From NCBI RefSeq assembly GCF_004362895.1, contig NZ_SNXI01000002.1, positions 62,001 through 126,000 of the forward strand: a DNA stretch of 64,000 bases. Reading direction: 5' to 3'. The position numbers and the translations under genes were made by a program. Every line of letters begins with the position of its first letter. The stretch's first letter is position 1. The notes beneath the pieces are model-generated. The model was given only the letters and a program-made list of their open reading frames with translations. It was not told the DNA's origin and made no database searches. Below are positions 20,801-27,754 of the stretch, in pieces. The stretch is from Idiomarina aquatica (GTDB taxonomy: Bacteria; Pseudomonadota; Gammaproteobacteria; Enterobacterales; Alteromonadaceae).

Positions 20801-20991
20801 TTATCGATAGCTCGAAAGGTCAGGTGTTGCGTCAGCAATACACCAACCAGACAGTTGTTGACTTTGCCGGCTTAGATGACCAGGGTCGTTACATGTACGA
20901 CACGTCATTCTTCGGTTATGACGACTGGAGTATCTTCGAAGCTGAAGAATCAACCTGGCGTTTGAAATTGGGTGTTAAGTACACCTTCTAA
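17857..20991 (+). CDS. TonB-dependent receptor, Oar-like, with carboxypeptidase-regulatory domain
   Basis: This outer-membrane active transporter has 1044 residues: a signal peptide to about residue 26 (ending AMAQ), a carboxypeptidase-regulatory-like beta domain (~30-110, GSVVTASGDVAANARVEI), a TonB-box-like MERIAVSG, a plug with FNSVTIDGVGVNDDFGLNGN and INAVTKSGSNEF, and a C-terminal barrel ending in the aromatic LGVKYTF. This architecture is that of Oar/SusC-like receptors in marine gammaproteobacteria. The ligand is unknown; peptides or carbohydrates are possible. A similar gene follows directly, and a rho-independent terminator separates them. Confidence 0.93.
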   Translation: MALNFKVSRLSAALAIAVGLSTSAMAQDTTSVVRGSVVTASGDVAANARVEIIHIPTGTRSIATTNESGSFSNSGLRVGGPYLIVIEGENGRKVYEDVYLTLGESFRINAELEPTDMERIAVSGSAILGGANRGSSSFFGEDDISNTPTFNRDLKEVARLNPYVNLLSGNEAPMSIGGSNPRFNSVTIDGVGVNDDFGLNGNGYPTQRSPISIDAVEQVAVDMAPFDASQGGFSGGRINAVTKSGSNEFEGSLTYERMSDAWAGDPENPETGREVPLDYERDTYSIAVGGPIIKDKLFFFVNYENAQEPAQIEYGPAGAGAPNDSNVTQAEYERVKQIAQNQYGFDIGNWDTVRDTENDNLLVKLDWNINYDHRVALTYNRTEGNNLRGVSGSQNSLNLDTNWYNYQQNMDLFRLSWYADWSGDLSSEIYVSHKAVEAISGLVTKDFGDVSVRTESGTLNFGPDSNRHANQLENDNLKFGVKFDYLVGDHEIEFGGEYDSVDVYNVFVRNSLGSWSYDSIDDFEAGTASRFFYENAYTNDSTDAAANFELGMLNLYVQDNWYLNDSMELGLGVRYETYMVDDKPTLNQNFVDRYGYSNQENLDGKSIILPRIDFKWFAADDVVVRAGLGRFSGGRPNVWISNSFSNDGFTLVQFDRDEVSEDAYLTDQNPAQIPQAVLDSMEAGDGDTNSIDPNYDIPSDWIARVGVDYRFDIPNVGDNFQATAEVTRKWMTDNSQWVDISRCVADQTAAGINIYEPCDPTAPTGHYDLQLTNEDMTGKAWLGTLSLSKNWDSGFNAYAAYTFQDIEEGNPGTSSTATSNYQYNIVRDRNQALLGTADYQVEHSLKIALGYSKEFFDGYASKFNLFFNRRSGTAFSYTMGLYRDGDFGDQTYFQGGGSYLPYIPTGADDPAFSPDSPLSYEEVMEYFRDTGLDQYAGGFAPKGTGRSPWVTNLDFQFQQEVPGFSEDHKGIFYVTVNNLLNLIDSSKGQVLRQQYTNQTVVDFAGLDDQGRYMYDTSFFGYDDWSIFEAEESTWRLKLGVKYTF

Positions 20992-21016
20992 AAGTCGCAA
21001 ATTGATTTATAGCGAT

Positions 21017-21052
21017 AAAAGCCGAGCCTTTATTGAGGTTCGGCTTTTTTTA
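21017..21052 (+). terminator. Rho-independent terminator after the first receptor
   Basis: A GC-rich stem (AAAGCCGAGCCT paired with AGGTTCGGCTTT, one G-T pair) with a short loop is followed by a run of T residues. It begins about 25 bases after the stop codon and separates the two receptor transcripts. Confidence 0.85.
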
Positions 21053-21070
21053 TAAAAATTAGTCAATTTA

Positions 21071-21100
21071 TTCACACAACTGTCACAAATACGCTATACC
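21071..21100 (+). promoter_or_regulatory. Promoter-like box of the second TonB receptor
   Basis: TTCACA (21071-21076) and TATACC (21095-21100) are 18 bases apart, a plausible -35/-10 pair. The intervening CAACTGTCA and TACGC are shared with the box before the first receptor, which suggests common regulation. Confidence 0.45.
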
Positions 21101-21142
21101 TTTTTACGGCAAATAAAAAAATAACTCGGGGAAGAACAAACC

Positions 21143-24100
21143 ATGTTTAATTCAACGTTCAAGCGCACGGCATTAGCGGCCGCTGTCGCGATGACCTTGT
21201 CGGGTGCTGCGCTTGCACAAGACACCTCTTCTAATTTACGCGGTACCGTAGCCAGCGAATCAGGTGAGATTGTTGCTAATGCAACGATTCAGTTACGCGA
21301 TGAACGTACCGGCACGACGCGGACTTACACGACTAACGATCAGGGGGCTTTTTCGGCCCGTGGTTTGAACGTTGGTGGACCATACACGATAGTTGCTGAA
21401 GGCCCGGGTGGTCGTCGTGACGTTATCGAGAATATCTACCTGACGTTGGGTGATTCTGAGTCAGTGCGGGTTGTGCTTGAGTCAGATATGGAAACCATCG
21501 CGGTTACCGGTACCGCCACAGCAAATTCGCTCTATGGCAGCAATAGCCCGGCAGCGAACTTTAGCCTGAGCGATTTAGAAAATCTGCCGGCGATTAACCG
21601 TGACTTAAAAGACATCGTGCGTGTCGACCCGCGCGTTTATATCGACCGTAGCTTTGGTGATGGCATCCAGTGTGTAGGCGCAAGTCCACGCTTTAACAGT
21701 TTGACCGTTGACGGCGTTCGCATGAACGACAACTTCGGTCTTAACTCAAACGGTTACCCGACCGAACGTATGCCATTCTCTTATGATGCCATCGAGCAGG
21801 TTGCGGTTGAGTTCGCACCGTTTGACGTACAATACGGCGGTTTTACGGCGTGTAACATCAACGCTGTAACCAAGTCTGGTTCAAACGAATTCCACGGTAG
21901 TTTCTTTTATGACTACACCAACGAATCACTGCAAGGCGATGAGCTCGAAGGTACCAAGCTAGAACAGGCGGACTTCGAGGAAGATCGTTATGGCTTCACC
22001 CTTGGCGGTCCGATTATTGCTGATACCTTGTTCTTCTTCGCTTCTTACGAGAAGTTTGAAGGCGCAGATAACTTTGACTTTGGCCCGGCCAATACAAACT
22101 CCGCGACTGTTGTTAACGGCGTCAGCCAACAGCAACTTGATCAAATCGCACAAATCGCACGTGACGTTTACGGTTACGAAGTCGGTGAGCCGATTTTGTC
22201 GTCGCCGGTTGAAGACGAAAAAATGTTGCTGAAGTTAGATTGGCAGATCAGCGATGCACACCGTGCGTCAGTGACTTACAACTACAACGAAGGCGCATCC
22301 ATTACCCCATCTGACGGTGGAAACGCGTTCGAGTATGAATTCTCGAATCACTTCTATAACCGTGGCGCAGAATTTACTTCTTACGTTGGTCAACTTTACT
22401 CAGACTGGACTGACCGTTTTTCTACCGAGCTACGCGTTGGTTATTCAGAGTTGGATAACACCCAGGAGACCATTGGTCCTAAAGACATCGGTGACTTCCA
22501 AATTCGCACTCAGTTTGACCATGACGGTGACGGCACGCCATCGTCTGCAACGGTTTATTTTGGCGCTGACGATTCGCGTCAGGCCAACGACCTGTATTAC
22601 GACACCACCTTTGTTAAGTTAGCGGGTACTTACTTTATCGGTGACCACGTTATTTTTGGTGGTTACGAGCGCGAGCAGCTGGACATTTTCAACATGTTCG
22701 TGCAGCACTCACGCGGCGGTGAGATCGACTTCAACTCGCTGGAAGACTTTATTAATGGCGATGTAGGTACTTATTACTATGGTTCTGGTACCGGAACTAA
22801 CAATCCACGCGATGCCGCTGGTGCATTCAAATACGCGACCAATACCGCCTACTTGCAGGACGAGTATTATTACGCGCCCATGGACATGACCATTACCGCC
22901 GGCTTCCGTTATGACTGGTACACCAGTGATGACTATCCGGTAGAGAACCAGAATTTCATCAACCGTTATGGCTTCACTAACGCGTCTAACTTAGACGGCG
23001 AAGGTTTATTCCAACCTCGTTTCGGTATTAACTGGAACGTTAGTCCGGAATTAGAAGTTCGTGGTGGTATCGGCTTGTACTCTGGCGGTAACCCGAACGT
23101 TTGGTTGGCAAACAACTACCAGCAAAACGGTATTAGTCAGACTCAGGTTCGTTTATCTAACTTTAACCTGTTCGACGTCCCATTAAGCGGCGAAGGCCGT
23201 CCGGGTTACAACCCTCCGGCGGAATTAGTTGATGCCGTTGCTAACGCAACCAACGACTCAGCGGTTAACGTACTGGACCCTGACTTCGAAATCCCGTCTG
23301 AATGGAAGTACGCGTTAGGTGCAACTTATACGTTCCCTGACAACTACATCTTAATGACGGACTTCATGTACACCGTACGTAAAAACGAAGCGCGCATTCA
23401 GAATATCGCAGTTGAGCAAGTCGATACCATGGCAGATGGCCGTCCTGTTTACGGCGAGCGTGAAGCGGGTCGTTCAGAAGACCTGATGCTGACTAACTTA
23501 GAAGACGATACTAAAGCGTTCTCGTTCTCTACCGCAATCAGCAAGAAGTTTGACTTTGGTCTGAGCGGCTCATTGGCCTATGCCTTTACTGAGTCTGAAG
23601 ACGGTAACCCGATGACTAGTTCGGTTGCTTACTCAAACTACGCTAACTTTGCTACTGATAACTTCAATACCCCGTCAGCAGCGACTTCAAACTACGAGAT
23701 CCCGCATCGCTTTACGTTGCGTTTAACCTATCAAAAAGAATTCTTTGATGGTTTAAACACCACCTTCTCGTTGTTTGGTTCGGCTAACAAAGGTCGTCCG
23801 TACAGCTACGTGTTCCAAACTGCAGCTGACCAGCCGGCGATTGGTGGCCTGGATATCGCTGACGACCGTCAATTGTTGTATGTACCAGACGGTGCCAACG
23901 ATCCGAACGTCGTATTTGGTTCAAACTTCGACCAGGAAGCCTTCTTCAACTGGTTGGGCGAATCAGGCTTAGGCAAATACGCGGGCGGTACTGCCGAGCG
24001 TAACTCACTGTACAGCTCTTGGTGGCACAAGCTTGACCTGCATATCTCGCAAGAGTTGCCGGGCTTGATGGATGGCCACAAAGCCAGCTTGTTCTTTACC

Positions 24101-24304
24101 GTAGATAACCTGACTAACCTGATCAACGACGATTGGGGCGTGCTGTATCAAGCCGGCTTCCCGCAATACACAGAGGTAGTTTCTGCGTATCGCAATGCCA
24201 GCGGTCAGTACGTGTTTGACCAGTTCCTCGACCCGGGCATTCAAAGCCGTGTATCAGGACCATCACTATGGTCTGCGCGCATCGGTTTCGAATACAAGTT
24301 CTAA
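21143..24304 (+). CDS. TonB-dependent receptor, Oar-like, second copy
   Basis: This is a 1053-residue paralogue of the preceding receptor: signal peptide ending ALAQ, carboxypeptidase-regulatory-like domain (GTVASESGEIVANATIQL), TonB-box-like METIAVTG, a plug with FNSLTVDGVRMNDNFGLNSN and INAVTKSGSNEFHG, and a barrel ending WSARIGFEYKF. The plug carries two cysteines (GIQCVGAS and FTACNINAV) absent from the first copy, so a plug disulfide is possible. The two are similar throughout but clearly diverged, so this is an old duplication with likely different ligands. Confidence 0.93.
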   Translation: MFNSTFKRTALAAAVAMTLSGAALAQDTSSNLRGTVASESGEIVANATIQLRDERTGTTRTYTTNDQGAFSARGLNVGGPYTIVAEGPGGRRDVIENIYLTLGDSESVRVVLESDMETIAVTGTATANSLYGSNSPAANFSLSDLENLPAINRDLKDIVRVDPRVYIDRSFGDGIQCVGASPRFNSLTVDGVRMNDNFGLNSNGYPTERMPFSYDAIEQVAVEFAPFDVQYGGFTACNINAVTKSGSNEFHGSFFYDYTNESLQGDELEGTKLEQADFEEDRYGFTLGGPIIADTLFFFASYEKFEGADNFDFGPANTNSATVVNGVSQQQLDQIAQIARDVYGYEVGEPILSSPVEDEKMLLKLDWQISDAHRASVTYNYNEGASITPSDGGNAFEYEFSNHFYNRGAEFTSYVGQLYSDWTDRFSTELRVGYSELDNTQETIGPKDIGDFQIRTQFDHDGDGTPSSATVYFGADDSRQANDLYYDTTFVKLAGTYFIGDHVIFGGYEREQLDIFNMFVQHSRGGEIDFNSLEDFINGDVGTYYYGSGTGTNNPRDAAGAFKYATNTAYLQDEYYYAPMDMTITAGFRYDWYTSDDYPVENQNFINRYGFTNASNLDGEGLFQPRFGINWNVSPELEVRGGIGLYSGGNPNVWLANNYQQNGISQTQVRLSNFNLFDVPLSGEGRPGYNPPAELVDAVANATNDSAVNVLDPDFEIPSEWKYALGATYTFPDNYILMTDFMYTVRKNEARIQNIAVEQVDTMADGRPVYGEREAGRSEDLMLTNLEDDTKAFSFSTAISKKFDFGLSGSLAYAFTESEDGNPMTSSVAYSNYANFATDNFNTPSAATSNYEIPHRFTLRLTYQKEFFDGLNTTFSLFGSANKGRPYSYVFQTAADQPAIGGLDIADDRQLLYVPDGANDPNVVFGSNFDQEAFFNWLGESGLGKYAGGTAERNSLYSSWWHKLDLHISQELPGLMDGHKASLFFTVDNLTNLINDDWGVLYQAGFPQYTEVVSAYRNASGQYVFDQFLDPGIQSRVSGPSLWSARIGFEYKF

Positions 24305-24545
24305 CACCTGAATTCGCTGGGGCTTTCGCCCCGGCGAATTCAGGCGCTAGGCGCTCGCGTTGCTCGCTTGCCGGGCGCTACCTTCGGTAGCTTGCTTGGC
24401 GTTCGCTTCGCGAACTTGCTAGGCGCGGCTTCGCCGCTTGTTGGATAATGATGGTGCCCTCGCCGCTTCGCGGCTTGGGCACTTTTTTTGTGCGTGTTGC
24501 GTTGTGCCTTCGGCACGCCGCAACACGTTTGCGCTTGCCGCTTCC
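24305..24545. repeat. Family C hairpin array after the second receptor
   Basis: After a CCTGAATTCGC...GCGAATTCAGG stem with a GGGGC-TTTC-GCCCC inner hairpin, ~24-base units follow: CTACC-TTC-GGTAG, TTCGC-TTC-GCGAA, GCGGC-TTC-GCCGC, each joined by CTTGCTAGGC or CTTGCTTGGC. Two nested palindromes follow (a terminator at 24454-24489 and CGTGTTGCG...CGCAACACG around a GTGCC-TTC-GGCAC core at 24493-24529). The design is that of family A with another spacer. Confidence 0.82.
24454..24489 (+). terminator. Probable rho-independent terminator containing a nested hairpin
   Basis: The outer stem GTGCCC/GGGCAC is followed by seven T residues. The loop is itself a GCCGC-TTC-GCGGC hairpin of the repeat type. 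It lies 150 bases past the second receptor and is likely its transcript end. Confidence 0.65.
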
Positions 24546-24558
24546 GCGGCTCGCTGTT

Positions 24559-24915
24559 TTATGTAGGTCGCGCTTTTAGCGCGACTTTGTTTTTTAGGTG
24601 GTGGAGTTGGAAGTTTACTTTTTGTTGCTGTTGAAGGAGCCTTTTACACACGTCTTGTTCGAAATATCCTAGCTCCATTGCAATCAGTAACTGTGTCTCT
24701 AATTCGGCATTAGATGCTTTAGCAATATTCAAAAAGTGGTTCTTCTCCTTTTCACTCTCTCTCGTTATGCCCTCGGCAATATTCGAGGGAACCGAAATTG
24801 CCGACCGTCGAATTTGGTCGACCAAAGCAAAATTGCGGCAAGGTTCGGCTAAACGCAACACTTCCACCGCAATCTCCATCGCCCCCTGCCAAACCCGAAG
24901 CTTCTTATAACTCAT
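24559..24915 (-). CDS. Four-helix-bundle protein (23S rRNA intervening-sequence type, S23)
   Basis: This 118-residue helical protein belongs to the S23/IVP family, recognised by YKKLRVWQGAMEIAVEV, QIRRSAISVPSNIAEG and NAELETQLLIA. Family members occur within intervening sequences of 23S rRNA genes or free-standing; their function is not known. ATG 24915 was chosen for the GGAGGG site seven bases upstream. The last eight residues (VALKARPT) are encoded by a REP-like hairpin (GTCGCGC-TAAAA-GCGCGAC-CTAC). Hairpin arrays in opposite orientation flank the gene. Confidence 0.88.
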   Translation of the reverse strand: MSYKKLRVWQGAMEIAVEVLRLAEPCRNFALVDQIRRSAISVPSNIAEGITRESEKEKNHFLNIAKASNAELETQLLIAMELGYFEQDVCKRLLQQQQKVNFQLHHLKNKVALKARPT

Positions 24916-24948
24916 CAATCACCCTCCGTAGCAAACCAAAAAAGTATA

Positions 24949-25245
24949 GCCGAGTGCCGAGTGCCGAGTGCCGAGTGCCGAAGGCACAAGGCAAGCCCAA
25001 GTCGCGAAGCGACAATAGAAGCCGAAAAAGCGCCCAAGTCGCGAAGCGACGAGGGCAGTGCGCCTCCGTCGCCATTGACGACGGAGGCGCAACGCGGTGC
25101 TGCCGCAGGCAGCGCCGCACCCAGCAGCAAGCGGCGAAGCCGCGCCAAGCAAGTGAGCGAAGCGAACGCCCAGCAAGGCACCGCGAAGCAGGTGCCGCCA
25201 AGCAAGCCGCCGAAAGGCGGCGCCTAGCGTCTCTTGCCGCCTAGC
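24949..25245. repeat. Family C array, reverse orientation, with a short tandem GTGCCGA repeat
   Basis: The block opens with about four tandem copies of GTGCCGA (24955-24985). Reverse-orientation modules follow: TCGCGAAGCGA twice, a CTCCGTCGCC...GACGGAG hairpin, then GGC-GAA-GCC, AGCGAAGCGA, a nested GCACC-GCGAAGC-AGGTGC and GCCGCC-GAAA-GGCGGC, separated by GCCAAGCAAG or GCCCAGCAAG. These spacers are the complement of those left of the S23 gene. Short reading frames across it are repeat translations, not genes. Confidence 0.8.
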
Positions 25246-25306
25246 GCTAGAAAAAAAACCAAAAGTCCGCTAACCTTGGCCAATCACAAATAACAGACGA
25301 ACACCC

Positions 25307-26695
25307 ATGGAACTCAGCTGGACCAGCCTGCTCCCCTCAATACTCGCGATCCTGTTCGCCATCATTACCCGCAAAGTATTGCTGGCCCTTATCGGCGGCA
25401 TCATCCTTGCCAATGTGCTGTTATTTTGGCCGCGCAGCGCCGATATTGGCGAAGGCGTCTTTTTAAGTTCCTGGAGTACGCTGGTCGACTCCAGCAATAT
25501 GTTGGTGTGGTTCTTTACATTGGGTATCGGTGCCTTATTCGGGGTGCTGGAAAAAGGCGGTACCTTTAAGCAGTTCGTGTTAAAGCTCGAACAAAAGCAA
25601 TGGGTTGAGTCCAAGCGCCGGGCGCGGCTGATGACTTGGATCCTGGGCGTTATCGTATTTATCGAGTCTAATGTCACCATCATGATTTCAGGTACCACGT
25701 CACGCCCGATTTATGACCGGCTGGGAATTTCCCGCGAGAAGCTGGCGTATATTGTCGACTCGACCTGTGCGGCGATTTGTATTCTGATCCCGCTTAATGC
25801 CTGGGGCGCGTTTAACTTAACGTTGATCAGCAATCAAGGCGTGGAGCAGCCCTTGCTGGTGTTTATTCAGTCCATAGCGTTTAACTTTTACGCGATATTT
25901 GCGGTGCTGTTGGCCTTATTCGTGGCTTGGTTTGACTGGAATATCGGGCCGATGAAAGCGTTTGAAAATAATGCTAAGCCGAATCGGGTGACGCAGCATA
26001 CCTGGGCGGACGGGCCGGATGAGTCAGTGTCATTTGGCAAAGGCACGGCGGTGGTGCTATCAAGTTTAATCTCGCTGGTGGTGATGGTGCCGGTAATGTT
26101 GTTGATAACCGGCGATGGGGTCCTGGTCGAGGGTGACGGTACCCTGAGTGTGTTTGTGGCTATTTATATTGCCCTGGGTATTGCCATGTTAGGTACCTTA
26201 TTTACCGGCTCGGCGGGTTTGCCCAAGGTTATTCAAAGCGCACTAAAAGGCGCCTGGAACATACTGCCGCTGGCGGTCATTTTGTGGTTATCGATTACCC
26301 TGGGTGGTCTGACGCGCGACCTCGGTACCGGTGAATTTTTAGCGGCAGCACTGGATGGCAGTGTTAGTCTGTGGATGCTGTTGCCATTGATATTTGTGCT
26401 GTCGGCCATTACCGGATTTTCGATTGGCTCAAGTTGGGGCACGTTCGCAATTATGCTACCGCTGGCGATCCCGATTGCGATGACACTGGGGCTGCCGGCT
26501 GCGCCTTTTATTGCTGCAGCGATTTCGGGCGGGATCTTTGGTGACCATGCCTCGCCGATATCTGATACGACGATTATCGCGTCCATGGCCAGCGGCACTG
26601 AGCATATCGACCACGTGCGCACGCAGCTGCCTTACGCGCTGCTCGCCGGCGTCGGCGCCACCATCGCCTACGCCATCACCGGCGCAATGATGTAG
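25307..26695 (+). CDS. NhaC-family Na+/H+ antiporter
   Basis: This 462-residue inner-membrane secondary transporter probably exchanges Na+ for H+. About eleven hydrophobic segments are visible. Family signatures include GIGALFGVLEKGG, VFIESNVTIMISGTTSRP, STCAAICILIPLNAWG, ITGFSIGSSWGTFAIMLPLA and GGIFGDHASPISDTTI. The start ATG 25307 has no strong ribosome site in view. The gene ends on TAG followed by GCTTAAGGC. Exact ion or solute specificity is not certain, because amino-acid antiporters share the fold. Confidence 0.85.
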   Translation: MELSWTSLLPSILAILFAIITRKVLLALIGGIILANVLLFWPRSADIGEGVFLSSWSTLVDSSNMLVWFFTLGIGALFGVLEKGGTFKQFVLKLEQKQWVESKRRARLMTWILGVIVFIESNVTIMISGTTSRPIYDRLGISREKLAYIVDSTCAAICILIPLNAWGAFNLTLISNQGVEQPLLVFIQSIAFNFYAIFAVLLALFVAWFDWNIGPMKAFENNAKPNRVTQHTWADGPDESVSFGKGTAVVLSSLISLVVMVPVMLLITGDGVLVEGDGTLSVFVAIYIALGIAMLGTLFTGSAGLPKVIQSALKGAWNILPLAVILWLSITLGGLTRDLGTGEFLAAALDGSVSLWMLLPLIFVLSAITGFSIGSSWGTFAIMLPLAIPIAMTLGLPAAPFIAAAISGGIFGDHASPISDTTIIASMASGTEHIDHVRTQLPYALLAGVGATIAYAITGAMM

Positions 26696-26712
26696 GCTTA
26701 AGGCTAAAGATT

Positions 26713-26826
26713 TACCACGGAGGACACAGAGAGCACGGAGAAAACATATTTAAGCGGAAAACCCATTATCAGCCACGGTTTTTCCCTTTAAAATCTTTTC
26801 TCTGTGTACTCCGTGCCCTCCGTGGT
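26713..26826. repeat. Large imperfect palindrome (CCACGGAGG-type element)
   Basis: The left arm begins ACCACGGAGGACACAGAGAG and the right arm ends with nearly its reverse complement (CTCTGTGTACTCCGTG, then CCCTCCGTGGT). The arms are about 30 bases, separated by about 50 bases. It fills the gap between nhaC and tadA and is unrelated to families A-C. It resembles dispersed palindromic elements rich in CCACGGAG seen in various bacteria; this match is from memory only. Confidence 0.7.
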
Positions 26827-26855
26827 TCAGCATTTATTTTTAAAGAAACCATAAT

Positions 26856-27317
26856 ATGCAACAGAACCAAGATGAAACATACATGCGGCGGGCGTTGGAG
26901 CTGGCGGCTAAAGCAGCAGCAGAGGACGAGGTGCCGGTGGGGGCTGTGTTGGTTATGGACGACGAGATTGTCGGCGAAGGCTACAATCAGGTCATTACCT
27001 TATCCGACCCGTCCGCCCATGCCGAAGCTCAGGCCATTCGCGCTGCCGGTCAGGCGATAGATAATTACCGTCTGGTTAACTCTACTCTGTATGTCACGCT
27101 TGAACCCTGTGCCATGTGCGCCGGGCTGATTACTCATGCGCGGGTTAAACGGCTGGTGTTTGGTGCACCCGATCCCCGCACCGGCGCCACCGGCACCGCC
27201 ATCGAAGTTCTCAACCACAGCTCCATGAACCACAAAGTCGAGATCCAGGCCGGCGTGCTCGCCGACGAGTGCGGCGACATCCTGCGCCAATTCTTCCGCG
27301 CCCGCCGCAAGAAGTAG
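26856..27317 (+). CDS. tadA: tRNA-specific adenosine deaminase TadA
   Basis: This enzyme deaminates adenosine-34 of tRNA-Arg(ACG) to inosine. It has 153 residues, and the zinc site is complete: H55-A-E57 with the proton-shuttle glutamate, and P84-C85-A-M-C88. The LVFGAPDPRTGATGTA segment is typical of TadA and separates it from cytidine deaminases. Its TAG stop (AAG-TAG-GTCGCG) is formed by the GTAG of a family B element. Confidence 0.95.
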   Translation: MQQNQDETYMRRALELAAKAAAEDEVPVGAVLVMDDEIVGEGYNQVITLSDPSAHAEAQAIRAAGQAIDNYRLVNSTLYVTLEPCAMCAGLITHARVKRLVFGAPDPRTGATGTAIEVLNHSSMNHKVEIQAGVLADECGDILRQFFRARRKK

Positions 27318-27371
27318 GTCGCGTCCTGACGCGACAACTTCCACACGTGCGTCAGGACGCACGGTACGGAT
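27315..27371. repeat. Family B REP pair after tadA
   Basis: A left hairpin (GTAG then GTCGCGT-CCTG-ACGCGAC) and an opposed right hairpin (GTGCGTC-AG-GACGCAC followed by GGTACGG) are separated by about ten bases. This is the basic opposed-pair layout of the family in this window. Confidence 0.88.
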
Positions 27372-27377
27372 AATTCC

Positions 27378-27406
27378 TTCGCAAAACTTCGGTTATGTAA
27401 TATAAT
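27378..27406 (+). promoter_or_regulatory. Sigma-70-type promoter of hipBA
   Basis: TTCGCA (27378-27383) and a perfect TATAAT (27401-27406) are separated by 17 bases. The start point would be about 30 bases before the hipB ATG. Confidence 0.6.
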
Positions 27407-27425
27407 AGTATCAATTAAACTCAAG

Positions 27426-27447
27426 ATAATATCGATAGTAATATTAT
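27426..27447. promoter_or_regulatory. Candidate HipB operator overlapping the hipB start codon
   Basis: A perfect inverted repeat ATAATAT-N8-ATATTAT has its right arm reaching the hipB ATG. Antitoxins of this type repress their own operon by binding such palindromes, so autoregulation is likely. No ribosome site is visible here, which also suits tight control. Confidence 0.45.
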
Positions 27448-27754
27448 GGTGTCACTTGCAACGCCTGCCAAAGCTGCTAAAAAAATCGCCCGTAATGTTC
27501 GCGAGCGGCGCCTGCAGTTAGAACTAACGCAAGCCGGGTTGGCAAAACGCTCAGGCGTGCCTTTGCCAACGCTGCGTAAGTTTGAACAACAGGGCACGAT
27601 TTCATTGGAGTCATTCCTAAAACTCTATTCAGTAGTTGGCGATTTGAGCGATGTAATTGCGGCGACAACAGCGGAAAAAAACGAATTTACTTCTATAAAC
27701 GAGGTGCTCGAAGAGTCGAATAGGGTTCCTCGGCAGAGGGGTAAACGGCAATGA
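27446..27754 (+). CDS. hipB: HipB-like antitoxin (Xre-family helix-turn-helix)
   Basis: This 102-residue DNA-binding protein is the likely antitoxin and repressor of the pair. The helix-turn-helix spans residues ~17-70 (RERRLQLELTQAGLAKRSGV then LPTLRKFEQQG), followed by a short acidic tail ending RQRGKRQ. It overlaps hipA by four bases (ATGA), the standard arrangement. Assignment rests on domain and context. Confidence 0.85.
   Translation: MVSLATPAKAAKKIARNVRERRLQLELTQAGLAKRSGVPLPTLRKFEQQGTISLESFLKLYSVVGDLSDVIAATTAEKNEFTSINEVLEESNRVPRQRGKRQ

Noticed and set aside
24798-25244. Several overlapping open frames right of the S23 gene
   Set aside because: They are translations of GC-rich repeats in all frames, without ribosome sites or recognisable domains.
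24949-25245. Tandem hairpin modules with regular spacers, reminiscent of a CRISPR array
   Set aside because: The constant parts are only ~10 bases, the variable parts are palindromes from a small vocabulary, and there are no cas genes in the window.
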